Origin: Bog-473 sp963791995
GTDB lineage: Bacteria; Actinomycetota; Acidimicrobiia; Acidimicrobiales; RAAP-2
Length of the DNA stretch: 64,000 bases
Reading direction: 5' to 3'
NCBI GenBank assembly: GCA_963791995.1
Contig: CAWBUQ010000004.1
Coordinates: 248,001-312,000, forward strand
Below are positions 44,164 to 53,158 of the stretch, piece by piece. Below the pieces are notes generated by a model, which saw only the letters and a list, made by a program, of their open reading frames with translations, did not search any database and was not told where the DNA came from. The position numbers and the translations under genes are program-made. Each line of letters begins with the position of its first letter. Within the stretch, counting starts at the first letter, position 1.

Positions 44164-46058
44164 GACAAGTCGGAGCGCACTTCGACGTCCAAGCCGTCGA
44201 ACGTGCCCTCGTCGAGCCAGCGCTCGAGGACCTCCCGGTAGCCGAACCAGTCGCCGAGGCGGCCGCCGTAATTGCCGGCCAGGGGGCTCACGTCTTCAGG
44301 GTGACCCTCGTTGTTGATGCGCGACGGCGTGCAGGCGGACATGACGGCGCTGGCGTCGATGAAGGTGTCCACGATCTTTTGCGTCCAGTCGGCTTCGGCA
44401 TCCGCGTTGACGTCGAACACATCGACGTCCTTCTCTTGGAAAAGGCCGATCGCGCGTCCCGACGAACTCGCCTCCGAGCACGGCGAGCTGCGTGTAGTTC
44501 ACCGTGACCACGGACTGCTGTGTCGGTGCCGGCATGGCGAACATGTTGGGGAAGCCCCTGCTCATCAGCCCGAAGAGGGTATGCGGGCCGTCTGCCCATT
44601 TCTCGGCCAAGGTGACGCCGCCGCGACCGACAATTTCGTGTCCCGCCCGGCGCTGCAGCGGCGTCCGCTCGGCCTCGAAACCGGTCCCGTAAATGATGCA
44701 GTCAACCTCGTAGTGTTCGCCGTCAACGTCGAGGCCGTCCTTTGTGATCCGCTCGATCCCGCCGGGGCAGTCGATGAGGGTCACCCGCGGACTGTTGAAC
44801 GCCGAGAGGTACTCGTCGTGGAAGCAGGGCCGTTTGCAGATGTAGCGGTAGTACGGCTTGAGGATGTCGGCCTTCACCGGATCGCTCACGAGCTCGTCGA
44901 TCCGGCGTCGGTGCGCCTCCATGACCTCGAAGTCCGTGACTTCGACGCTGCGGGCGATGTCGGCGCGGGTCATGCCCTCCTTGACCTTGGGGTTGTTGAT
45001 CACCGCGTAGTTCTGAGTCCACCCGTCGTCCACGAGGTCGGTGTCGACGGAAACACCCATCATGATCGCCTGAAAGTTGTCCATCCGCGAGCGTTGCCAA
45101 CCGGGTTCGAGATCATCCGCGAAGTCGGGCTCCGTTGGCCGGTTGCCTCGTTCGCCGATCGCCGAGGGAGTGCGCTGGAATACGTAGACGTGTTTGGCCG
45201 ATTCGGCCAATGGCGGCACGCACTGGATGCCCGAGGCCCCCGTCCCGAGGAGCGCAACGACCTTGTCGCCGAGTCGGTCAAGTGGTTCGTGTGCTCCACC
45301 GCCCGTGTACTCGTAGTCCCAGCGCGCCGTGTGGAAGGAGACGCCGGTGAAATCCTCCATGCCCTCGATGGCGGGCAGCTTCATGAGATTGAGGATCCCG
45401 ACGGCGAGGACGTACCAGCGACAGCTGATCTCGTCGCCGTGGTCGGTGCTGATACGCCACCGGGCCGCGTCCTCGTCCCACACCGCCCGGGTGACGCCGG
45501 TGTGGAAGAGGGCGTCGCGAGTCAGGTCGAACCGTGCGGCGACGGCTTCGAGATGCTCGCGGATCTCCTCGCCGTAGGCGTAGCGCCGGGTGGGGACGTA
45601 GTCGAGCTCCTCGAGCATCGGCATGTAGATGTAGGACTCGACGTCGCACATCACACCGGGGTAGCGGTTCCAGTACCACGTCCCCCCGATTCCGCCCGCC
45701 TGGTCGATGATACGGATCCGCTCGATGCCCGCCTTGCGGAGATTGGCACCGGCAAGGACTCCGGCGATCCCACCACCGACGATGACCACGTCGACCTCGT
45801 CGGTGACCGCCGCCCGGTCGACTGGCGCCGTGAAAGGGTCGTCCGCGATACCGGGCGAAGTGTTCGTCGTGGTCCAGGTCGCGGATGTCGGATCGGCCCT
45901 CGACCAGGCGCCGGTCCCGCTCCGAGAGGTACTTGGCGTGGACGGTCTCGCGGTCGAACGGGGTCGGCGCGGCGTCGGGGCCCGACTCGGGGGAGCGGTC
46001 GTCAGGCAAGGGACTGGTCCACCCTTCGAGGGCGGCAACGGGTTGTCGGGTGGTCCAT
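44160..46058 (-). CDS. Flavin-dependent monooxygenase, Baeyer-Villiger type (frame breaks)
   Basis: The likely start is the ATG at 46058 (MDHPTTRCRPRRVDQ); one extra base near 46010 then leads to PDDRSPESGPDAAPTPFDRE. After another break near 45865 the FAD fold DVVIVGGGIAGVLAGANLRK, the BVMO fingerprint FTGVSFHTARWDYE and the second dinucleotide motif LLGTGASGIQ are clear. A last break near 44440 precedes FDVNADAEADWTQKIVDTF. The total is ~630 residues. BVMOs insert oxygen next to a ketone to give an ester or lactone using NADPH and O2. First gene of a three-gene operon with SDR and amidohydrolase. Confidence 0.85.
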
Positions 46059-46177
46059 GTCGGGGAGTCTCACATCTCGGCTCCGGTTCACGCTCGGTCT
46101 CGCAGGCGAGGGGCGAAGCGTGATGCCAGGTCATGGCCGGCCCCGGGCCGCTTATTGCTGTGCAAGTGTAAACGTCG

Positions 46178-47230
46178 ATGGACAGGCCGCACGAGTCCGC
46201 TCTGTCGCAGGGGGTCGGGCGCCTCTTCGTCGTGATGACGGCGTTGGCGGCCGTGGTCTCCACCGTGCTGGTGGGTTCGCCGGCGTCGGGAGCAAACGTC
46301 CCTCCTGGCCAGGACCACGACTGCATCGTCGGATCGCCGCCACCAGCCGTGGACTGGACCGCTCTGCGGAATCCCGTTGTGTCGTTCGGAAGCGTCGGCG
46401 TGAAGGACCAAGCCCTGCAGTGGTCGGGCGGCTCCTGGCACATGCTCTTCAGCGACATGTCCCAGACGTTCGGCGCTCCACACGTCCGCTTTGCCGTGGC
46501 GATCTCGCACAGCGCAGACCTCCGTCATTGGTCTTATCCGCAGATCATCGCAACGGATGCGGCATCGCCCGACATCGTCCGAGACCCGGCAGGAGATTTC
46601 GTCGTCACCTATCAGACGCCCTCTGGACTGGAGTACCGGGTGAGCCGCAGTCCGTCGCTTCGTTCCTGGTCCGGACCCCATGCCCTGGCCCACGGCCTTG
46701 CCGGCCGAATGATCGATGCCGCCCTTGCCTTCACCGGCCATGGAGTCATCCTCGGATTCAAGGCAGGGACGACGACGCAGCACTTCGAGATCGCATGGGC
46801 CTCGTCACTGTCGGCAACGTTCCACCTTGTCGGGCAGCCCGACATCACGCTGTACGGCGACACGGTCGAGAACTACGAGTTCCTCACCGTCGACGGCAAC
46901 TGGCATCTGGTGGCAACGTCGAACACGTTGGACCAGGCTTTCCTCTTCACGCTCGCTCCAGGTGATCCGACCAGCCCGTCGACCTGGTTGCACTGGTCTG
47001 CCGGCACCGAGTTGATGGTGCCGAGTGAGGCGTTCAACTCGGGGACCGGGATCTCGAGCGTCGGCTTCGAACACGCGAATTCCGCCTTCCTCTGCGTCGG
47101 CCCACAGGGTGAGGACTACTTGACCTACGCCGGAAGCACCGAGTTGTCGGCATACGGCGGTTGGGGCCACGCGAGGATCGGCATTGCCCGCAGTCGCGAT
47201 CTGATCACCTGGCAGGTACCGCCGAGCTGA
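46178..47230 (+). CDS. Secreted GH43-like five-bladed propeller protein
   Basis: 350 residues, intact. A signal peptide (VGRLFVVMTALAAVVSTVLVG) precedes a propeller with short W/D-rich strands: WHMLFSDMSQTFG, FAVAISHSADLRHWSYP, SPDIVRDPAGDFVVTYQ and ARIGIARSRDLITWQVP. The repeated 'SxDLxxW' pieces are typical of GH43/GH62/GH117-type glycosidases and related sugar-binding propellers. The catalytic Asp/Asp/Glu cannot be placed with certainty; ASPDIVRDP is a candidate. It is divergent from the FMO operon. Confidence 0.7.
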   Translation: MDRPHESALSQGVGRLFVVMTALAAVVSTVLVGSPASGANVPPGQDHDCIVGSPPPAVDWTALRNPVVSFGSVGVKDQALQWSGGSWHMLFSDMSQTFGAPHVRFAVAISHSADLRHWSYPQIIATDAASPDIVRDPAGDFVVTYQTPSGLEYRVSRSPSLRSWSGPHALAHGLAGRMIDAALAFTGHGVILGFKAGTTTQHFEIAWASSLSATFHLVGQPDITLYGDTVENYEFLTVDGNWHLVATSNTLDQAFLFTLAPGDPTSPSTWLHWSAGTELMVPSEAFNSGTGISSVGFEHANSAFLCVGPQGEDYLTYAGSTELSAYGGWGHARIGIARSRDLITWQVPPS

Positions 47231-47435
47231 GAGCGGCGCCACTCCCCAACGAGGTCAGGAGTGACTCCCAGAGCGGAGGGCCGCCGCGAGGTGACGCTGA
47301 TGATCGACGAAGAGCGACCCGAACAGGCTCTCGATGCAGTCGATGTCACCAGGTGTGCAAGATCATTGTGTCTCGACACGGGGGTTGGCCGACGGAGTCG
47401 TCCTTGACCTCCCACCTCGGGCCGAGCGTCACCGG

Positions 47436-47663
47436 ATGACGACGCGACCCAGGGGTCGTTGTACGGGCTGTGACCTGCGCCGCCCCGACGACGACCGGTA
47501 TCGGGCCTACAAGCTCGACGTGTTGCGAGTCGTCGAGGGGTTGGTCGTCGAGACGACGACCTTCGACGCACAGCGTTTCGAGGCCTTCGGGCTCCCCGAG
47601 CTCTGGTCGGAGGACCTGCGGGCTGGCGGGATCGACGCTGGCGCGGAAGGAGGGACGTCGTGA
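47436..47663 (+). pseudogene. C-terminal SnoaL-like tail of an ECF sigma factor (remnant)
   Basis: The in-frame segment RRPDDDRYRAYKLDVLRVVEGLVVETTTFDAQRFEAFGLPELW resembles the last strands of the SnoaL-like domain found at the C-terminus of one ECF sigma-factor group, or a free-standing SnoaL protein. No sigma regions 2 or 4 are present upstream, and the ~200 bp before it hold no coherent frame. Its TGA overlaps the GTG of the next gene (GTGA), so it was, or still is, co-translated with it. Confidence 0.45.
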
Positions 47664-48048
47664 CAGAGCTGCCAGCAGCCGTGCGGGACCTCTTGGAGGC
47701 ACCGAACTACGGCCACATCGCCACGGTCATGCCTGACGGGTCGCCGCACAGCGTGCCGCTCTGGGTTGGGCTCGAGGGTGACCGGATCGCCTTTTTGACC
47801 GGTCCGGAAACACGGAAGGCTCGCAACGTCGAACGCGATCCGAGAGTGGCCATCTCACTGGTCGATCACCACGACCCCTTCACCATGGTCATGGTCCGCG
47901 GCCGAATCAGCTCACGCCTGGAAGGCGACGAGGCCTGGGCAATCATCGACCGGATCTCGACCGTCTACACCGGGGGCCCTATCCGCAGCGAACGGGCCGT
48001 GTGGTGTTCCTGGTCGAGCCCGAGCAAGTGGCGATGACAGCGTTCTGA
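47660..48048 (+). CDS. PPOX-class F420-dependent oxidoreductase (one frame break)
   Basis: GTG at 47660. AVRDLLEAPNYGHIATVMPDGSPHSVPLWVGLEGDRIAFLTG is the split-barrel pyridoxamine-phosphate-oxidase-like fold of the actinobacterial F420 group (A/T-T-V/x-D-G-x-P...P-V/L-W). An extra base near 47976 shifts the end; corrected, it reads PQRTGRVVFLVEPEQVAMTAF and stops at 48048 (~128 residues). Members reduce F420-dependent substrates or biliverdin. It is followed after 140 bp by two SDR genes on the same strand. Confidence 0.83.
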
Positions 48049-48191
48049 TCTTCGCTGCGTCGGTTCGCGCTCGGTAGCCTCTCGGGGCGCGGCCATCAAG
48101 CCTCACCAACGGCCCCGCGCACGGCACCGAACATGTCGCTGAAGAGGGAAGAGCGCCGCACGTCTGGATCGTTCTGAACCGAGGAGCACGC

Positions 48192-48959
48192 GTGGAGGAA
48201 TTTGCGGGCAAGGTGGGAGTGGTGACGGGTGCCGGGCGGGGCATCGGACAGGCCGTGGCACAGGCCATGGGCCGGCGCGGGATGCGCGTCGTCGTGAGCG
48301 ACGTCGAGGCGGCGCACCCGGCGCGGGTTGCCCGAACTCTGGTTGGCGACGGGATCGACGCGATCGGCGTCGAATGCGACGTGCGCGACTCCCAACAGAT
48401 GGAGCAGCTCGCCGCGGTGACACTGGAGCGGTTCGGCCGGGTCGACCTCCTCTGCAACAACGCAGGCGTCGTGACGGGCGGCCGGACCTGGGAGATTCCG
48501 CTCGAGCACTGGGCGCGGGTGCTCGACGTGAATCTCTGGGGTGTGATCCACGGGATCCACACCTTCGTCCCGCTCCTGATCGAAAACGGGCGCGGTGGAC
48601 ACGTCGTCAACGTCGGTTCGCTGGCTTCCGTCACCCCGGTACCGGGCATCGCGCCCTACAACGTGGCCAAGCACGGGGTCCTGGCTCTCTCCGAGACACT
48701 CGCGGCCGACCTGCGCGCTGCAGGGAGCGCGGTTGGCGTGACGGTGGTGATGCCCGGCCGAGTGGCCACGGGCATCGGGTTGCCGAGCGGCGAAGCGCCC
48801 CCCGATGTCGACGGGGACCCCGATGCCGGCATCCTCAGCGCCGAGGCGGTCGCGAGCAAGATCATGGCGGCGGTCGAAGCCGACCAGCTCTACCTGTTCA
48901 CACATCCCGAACGCATGGAGGACATCGAAGCCCGCTTCGCCGCGATCCTCGGTCGTTGA
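48192..48959 (+). CDS. SDR-family oxidoreductase
   Basis: 255 residues, GTG at 48192 preceded by GAGGAGC. VGVVTGAGRGIGQAVAQAMG, LLCNNAGVVTGG, catalytic Ser in VVNVGSLASVTPV and Y-x3-K in IAPYNVAKHGVLAL form a complete classical SDR site. The long C-terminal part ending LYLFTHPERMEDIEARFAAIL is typical of actinobacterial SDRs in steroid or terpenoid regions. Intact. Probably oxidises or reduces a secondary alcohol/ketone; the substrate is unknown. Confidence 0.88.
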   Translation: MEEFAGKVGVVTGAGRGIGQAVAQAMGRRGMRVVVSDVEAAHPARVARTLVGDGIDAIGVECDVRDSQQMEQLAAVTLERFGRVDLLCNNAGVVTGGRTWEIPLEHWARVLDVNLWGVIHGIHTFVPLLIENGRGGHVVNVGSLASVTPVPGIAPYNVAKHGVLALSETLAADLRAAGSAVGVTVVMPGRVATGIGLPSGEAPPDVDGDPDAGILSAEAVASKIMAAVEADQLYLFTHPERMEDIEARFAAILGR

Positions 48960-49042
48960 GGGCCGCCGGAAGGCGGTGCGGCGAACAACGCAGGCTGTAG
49001 CGTCCGGGTCTCGGTGAGAGCGAGAAGGGGACGGGTCGTGGT

Positions 49043-49801
49043 ATGAGTGAACGGCGAGTGGCAGTGGTCACCGGTGGTGGGTCGGGGATCGGGCTGGCCA
49101 TCAGTCAGCGGTTGGCGGCCGATGGGCACGCCGTTGCGGTGCTGGACTTTGACGGCACCCGGGCAGCTGACGCCGCCGCCGCCATCGAATCGGCGGGCGG
49201 CCGGTCGGTGGGGCTGGCGGCGGACGTGGCCGATCGCGAGCAGGTGTGGGAGGCGACGGACGCGGTCCGCAGCCAGCTGGGCGCTCCAGGCATCCTCGTC
49301 AACAACGCCGGGACGGGGTCAACGTTCGCTCGCTTTCTCAAGGTGAGCCCCGAGGAGTGGGAGCGCGTCCTCCGCGTGAATCTGACGGGAGCGTTCCATT
49401 GCTGTCAGGCGGTCCTGCCCGACATGGTCGAGGCGGGGTGGGGGAGGATCGTCAACATCTCCTCGTCGAGCGCCCACAGCGGGCAGCCCCTTCTCGGCCC
49501 CTACGTTTCGTCCAAGTCGGGGCTCAACGGGTTGACCAAGTCCTTGGCACTCGAGTTCGGCCCCCGCGGGATCACCGTCAACGCCGTCCCTCCGGGGTTC
49601 ATCGACACGCCGATGCTGCGCGCCTCGGAGGAGCGGGGAGAGTTCGGGCCGGGGGGCGTGGACGACGCCATTGCCCGGACGCCGGTGCGGCGAGCCGGCT
49701 TGCCCGAGGACATCGCCGCCACGTGCTCGTTCCTGTGCCGCGCCGAAGCGGGCTACATCACGGGCCAGATCATCGGGGTCAACGGGGGCCGAAATACCTG
49801 A
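49043..49801 (+). CDS. SDR-family oxidoreductase (FabG-like)
   Basis: 252 residues, intact. VAVVTGGGSGIGLAISQRL, ILVNNAGTGS, Ser in RIVNISSSSAHSG and Y-x3-K in LLGPYVSSKSGLNGL are all present, with the C-terminal YITGQIIGVNGGRNT usual in FabG-like enzymes. It lies 83 bp after another SDR on the same strand, so the two are probably co-transcribed, and it converges on the CMD gene. Likely NAD(P)-dependent alcohol dehydrogenase in the catabolic island. Confidence 0.9.
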   Translation: MSERRVAVVTGGGSGIGLAISQRLAADGHAVAVLDFDGTRAADAAAAIESAGGRSVGLAADVADREQVWEATDAVRSQLGAPGILVNNAGTGSTFARFLKVSPEEWERVLRVNLTGAFHCCQAVLPDMVEAGWGRIVNISSSSAHSGQPLLGPYVSSKSGLNGLTKSLALEFGPRGITVNAVPPGFIDTPMLRASEERGEFGPGGVDDAIARTPVRRAGLPEDIAATCSFLCRAEAGYITGQIIGVNGGRNT

Positions 49802-49817
49802 CGGCGCCCCCCCGGCC

Positions 49818-50399
49818 TCAGGCGTAGTCGCGCAGGTCGTCGTCGAGCTCGACGTCGAAGGTGCGCATCGCCATGGCGAACACCTCGTAGGCCCCGACCG
49901 TGAACACGACGTCCATGATCTGTTGCGTGTCGAGTGAAGCTGCGAGCGTGGCATAGGTGCCGTCGGCGATGCGGGCATCGGCCACCAGTTCGTCTGCCGC
50001 GCGGAGCAAGGCTGCGTCGAGCCGCTCCCAGCCCGCCGACGCGGCTCCTTCGCGGACACGCGCCACCTCGTCGGGACCGAGGCCGGCCACGCCTGCCTGG
50101 TAGACGTGCTGCGCCCACTCGTAGGTGGCCCCTCGCAGGTGGGCCACCCGCAAAATGAGCAGTTCGCGTTGGCGGGCGGTGATGGTCGTGAAGTAGAGCG
50201 CGTGTCTGATGAGCTGGTTGTAGGCCGCCGTGAGATCAGGGTGGTGGGCCAGGATCCCCATCGCGTTGAGGCCCTTCGGGCCGGCCGGGTCGTGGGGAGG
50301 AACGGGGAGCCGCGGATTGGCAGGCCGGTACGCGGCCGCCAGCGCCTCGGCCATGCCCTGGGGCCACCGGCGCGGGGGAAGGGGCTCGACCCGGCTCAT
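49818..50399 (-). CDS. Carboxymuconolactone decarboxylase-like protein
   Basis: 193 residues, intact, ATG at 50399 overlapping the stop of the LLM gene. ALYFTTITARQRELLILRVAHLRGATYEWAQHVYQA is the CMD/AhpD helix pair, but where AhpD has C-x2-C this protein has no Cys pair; instead E and H (YEWAQHV) occupy the active-site positions as in gamma-carboxymuconolactone decarboxylase. It is the last gene of the minus-strand operon Rieske oxygenase - SnoaL - LLM - CMD. Possible role: handling an enol-lactone or peroxide produced upstream. Confidence 0.85.
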   Translation of the reverse strand: MSRVEPLPPRRWPQGMAEALAAAYRPANPRLPVPPHDPAGPKGLNAMGILAHHPDLTAAYNQLIRHALYFTTITARQRELLILRVAHLRGATYEWAQHVYQAGVAGLGPDEVARVREGAASAGWERLDAALLRAADELVADARIADGTYATLAASLDTQQIMDVVFTVGAYEVFAMAMRTFDVELDDDLRDYA

Positions 50400-51227
50400 G
50401 AGGCGAAGTCGGGGGCGACGTCGCGGACGAATGCCTCGACTTGTGGCTCACCGGCCTCGGGCCACCCGCACACGAGATAGCCGTAGCCGGCGTCGCGCCA
50501 TTTGGCCGCGTGTCGGCGGGCCGCCTCCAGATCGTCGAGCGAGAGGGATCCGGCTCTCATGATCGCGGCAGGGATCGCGCCCGGCCTCGGCGGCCAGCTG
50601 GTCGAGCAGGGTGTTGGCGTCGCGAAGCGAGTTGGGTGACCCGAAGGCGTGCCAGACGTCGGCGAAGCGAGCCGCCAGCGGGAGCGTGCGGGTGGGTCCG
50701 GTGCCGCCGATCCAAATGGGGGGATGCGGGAGTTGCACCGGCCGGGGCAGCAGGCGGGCGCCGTGGAGCGACACCCGCTTCCCCTCGTAGGAGACCACCT
50801 CGCCGCTGCACAGCCGGGTGACGATCTCGAGGGTGTCCTCGAGCAGGTCGAAGCGCTCGGCGAGTGGAGGGGAACGGGATCCCGAGCTCGACGATGCTCC
50901 TTCTCGAACCAGGCCGCCCCGAGGGTCAACTCGAGCCGCCCGTGCGACGCGTGGTCGATGGTGACGGCCTGCGCCGCCAGCACGGAAGGATGCCGGTAGG
51001 TGGCGCCGGTGACCAGGAGTCCCGAGCCGGATACGCGAGGTGAGACCGGCCAGTGCCGCCAGGGTCGTCATCCCCTCGAAGGTCTCGCCGGGACCGTCGC
51101 CGTACATGGGCTGGAAGTGGTCGAAGCCCCACACGCCGTCGAAGCCAAGGTCCTCGGCCAGGCGGACTCGCCGCACCAGCTCGTCCCAGGACACGCGCTG
51201 TTGCGCCACGTCAAGGCCGAATCGCAT
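50396..51227 (-). CDS. LLM-class F420-dependent oxidoreductase (several frame breaks)
   Basis: ATG at 51227. MRFGLDVAQQRVSWDELVRR, FDGVWGFDHFQPMYGDGPGE, then across breaks AVTIDHASHGRLELTLGAAW, FDLLEDTLEIVTRLCSGEVV, PVQLPHPPIWIGGTGPTRTL and LSLDDLEAARRHAAKWRDAGYGYLVCGWP. This is the luciferase-like barrel of F420-dependent (Rv-type TIGR03560-like) enzymes, ~277 residues after correction. At least three single-base insertions are needed, near 51020, 50885 and 50580. The stop overlaps the CMD start by 4 bp. It may oxidise a hydroxyl group or ring carbon in the shared pathway. Confidence 0.78.
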
Positions 51228-51228
51228 C

Positions 51229-51660
51229 TCAGTCCTCTTCCTTGGTCCTCTTGGGCTCGACGACGAACTCGGCCACCCGGCTGTGGAAGCGCCAGACGTC
51301 ACCGTCGCGGTGCAGGACGTCGTGGTAGCGCCCGACCAGCTGCACGGACCATCCGCCCTCGGCCATGAGGAGGAAGACCATGTCGCTCGTCGCAGCTGCC
51401 TCGTCGTCGTCCCATCGGGTGATGAGGGTGTTCAAGACCAGATGACGTTGGGGACGGCGCGGCCGCCAACCGCCATAGGCCTCTCGCAAGGCATCGTGGC
51501 CCACGTGACGGCCCAGCCCCGGCATGTCGCTCACGCCGTCGGGGCAGAACGTGGCGACCACAGTCGTCGGTGCGGCCGTCGTCCAGAGCGTGGGTGTAGG
51601 CCGCGATGGCCGTGTGCGACGCCGGCCGCCACGTCGGCCTGGGTCCGTTCGGTTCGCCAC
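51229..51660 (-). CDS. SnoaL/NTF2-fold protein, possible oxygenase small subunit (frame breaks)
   Basis: The intact 3' part reads VGHDALREAYGGWRPRRPQRHLVLNTLITRW and SVQLVGRYHDVLHRDGDVWRFHSRVAEFVV, the SnoaL-like cone fold. Upstream, across breaks near 51560 and 51610, comes TQADVAAGVAH and IAAYTHALDDGR, giving ~135 residues and a start near 51660 (GTG). It lies 7 bp after the Rieske oxygenase gene. Beta subunits of ring-hydroxylating oxygenases share this NTF2 fold, so it may be the small subunit instead of an independent enzyme. The two options cannot be separated from the sequence. Confidence 0.65.
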   Translation of the reverse strand: MANRTDPGRRGGRRRTRPSRPTPTLWTTAAPTTVVATFCPDGVSDMPGLGRHVGHDALREAYGGWRPRRPQRHLVLNTLITRWDDDEAAATSDMVFLLMAEGGWSVQLVGRYHDVLHRDGDVWRFHSRVAEFVVEPKRTKEED

Positions 51661-51667
51661 GAAGCTC

Positions 51668-53036
51668 TCAGAACTCGATCTCGACGACCGGCATCTCGAG
51701 GGGATTGACGTTGACCTTGCGCAGCGCCGGCAGCAGCTTGTCGTAGGGAAGCCCGGCGAGGTACCCGTCGATGACCCGCTGATAGTTCGAGATGTGGCCC
51801 TCGTTGCGCTCCGACAGGCGCATGTACTCGAAGCTGCGTGCGTGCAGACCACGCTGCTGCCGCGGCAGATTGGAGAAGTCCTGGGCCGGGATGGGCGGCC
51901 AGCGCGGGTCGTCGTACTCCCAGGGCTCGGGCACCGGAGGCGTCGCGGGCTCGTCGCCCGGTGGGAACCGGGTCAGCGACCACATGTCCATGAGGGTCTC
52001 TTCGGGCCCGAGAGGCCGGAATCGGTACGACGACGCGCTGGAGACATGGGCAGGACGAAGTAGTGCGGGAAGCAGTACGCCATCGGTTCGTTCAGGCCCT
52101 GTTCGCTCAGCTCGTTGAGGTCGGGAATGTCGCAACCTCGGCGCGCGGTGTGCCCTGGAGACCGCATCGTTGAGCCGGTCGCTCCCATGTCGAGCTGGCC
52201 AGCTGGTAGTCGGCCGGCAGCTCCACGCCGGCCAGCTCCTCGGCGATCTGCGACGTCGCGGGCGTGCACCATGCCGGCCATGCCGTCGCTCATGGTGTGT
52301 AGGTACTGCAGCTCGGCGTCGACGAAGGCGCGCGGATCGAAGTCCGCCGGATTGCGAGCCGGGAAGCGCCCCGGGATCCGGAGCTGAGGATGCGCCTGCA
52401 GCACGTGGTACTGCTCGACGAAGGCCTCCTGGGCGAGCTTCCAGTTGACCGGGAGGCGGCACGGAGTACCACCACTCGGCCCGCAGCGACTCCACCTTCC
52501 ACGCGTCGAGCACGCTGGCGATCGGCTCGATGCACTCGCGAGAGCGGGGGCGCGGCGTCGTCGAGGTTGATCCAGGCGCAGCCGCCCCAGGCCTCGCACC
52601 GGACGGGCGTCAGGTCGAGATCGGCCGGTTGGAGGTTGTGCTCGGAGAAGGCTCCGGCCTGGGTCACCCTCGTGTTGTGGCCGTCGGTGCCCGTAGCACC
52701 AGCCGTGGAAGGGGCAGACGAAGCCGCCGCGGCGCGACCCCCGCCCTGGGCGACCCGGACGCCGCGGTGGCGGCAGACGTTCTGGAAGGCGCGCACGCCG
52801 AGGTCTTCGGTGCGGACGACGACGACCGACTGGTCGAGGATCTCGTACTCGGCGAAGTCGCCGACCTCGGGGATCTCCTCGAGCCGGCAGGCCATCTGCC
52901 AGACCCGGGGCCAGACCAGCTCGGCTTCCATGGCGTAGAAGTCCGGGTCGTAGTAGCGCTCCTTGCGGACCCGGTCCGTGACCTCAATGGCATAGGGCAC
53001 CGGGAGGGCCGACCACTTGTGCTCCACGATCGTCAT
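51668..53036 (-). CDS. Rieske [2Fe-2S] ring-hydroxylating oxygenase alpha subunit (many frame breaks)
   Basis: ATG at 53036 (MTIVEHKWSALPVPYAIEVT). The Rieske cluster is C-x-H in QNVCRHRGVRVAQG and C-x2-H in VCPFHGWCYGT, the latter visible only after shifting frame near 52720. The catalytic domain follows in pieces: WKLAQEAFVEQYHVLQAHPQ holds the mononuclear-iron E/H/H region, and the last clean stretch MDMWSLTRFPPGDEP...MPVVEIEF ends at 51668. About 450 residues after correction, with at least seven single-base breaks. These enzymes add O2 to aromatic or terpenoid rings. Operator A lies 34 bp upstream of the start. Confidence 0.83.
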
Positions 53037-53069
53037 ACTGTCGCCCCTCGGGTGTGCGCCGACAGGCGT

Positions 53070-53089
53070 TAGACTAACCGGTCGGTACA
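53070..53089. promoter_or_regulatory. Shared operator, site A (Rieske/FMO divergent promoter)
   Basis: On the minus strand TGTACCGACCGGTTAGTCTA. It differs at one base from site B at 55935-55954 and shares TGTACCGRYCRGT with sites C and D. It lies between starts at 53036 (-) and 53159 (+). Confidence 0.75.
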
Positions 53090-53158
53090 ACGTGCCGACG
53101 GTGCGGCTCACCCGGAAGTCGCCTCGTCATCCCGGCGACGACAGGGGCAGCATTCCGC

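Noticed and set aside
44311..46965. A very long plus-strand open frame (over 880 codons) across the FMO gene
   Set aside because: It is antisense to a gene with clear flavoprotein motifs, has a composition typical of GC-rich shadow frames (Arg, Asp, Val, Gly) and no recognisable domain.
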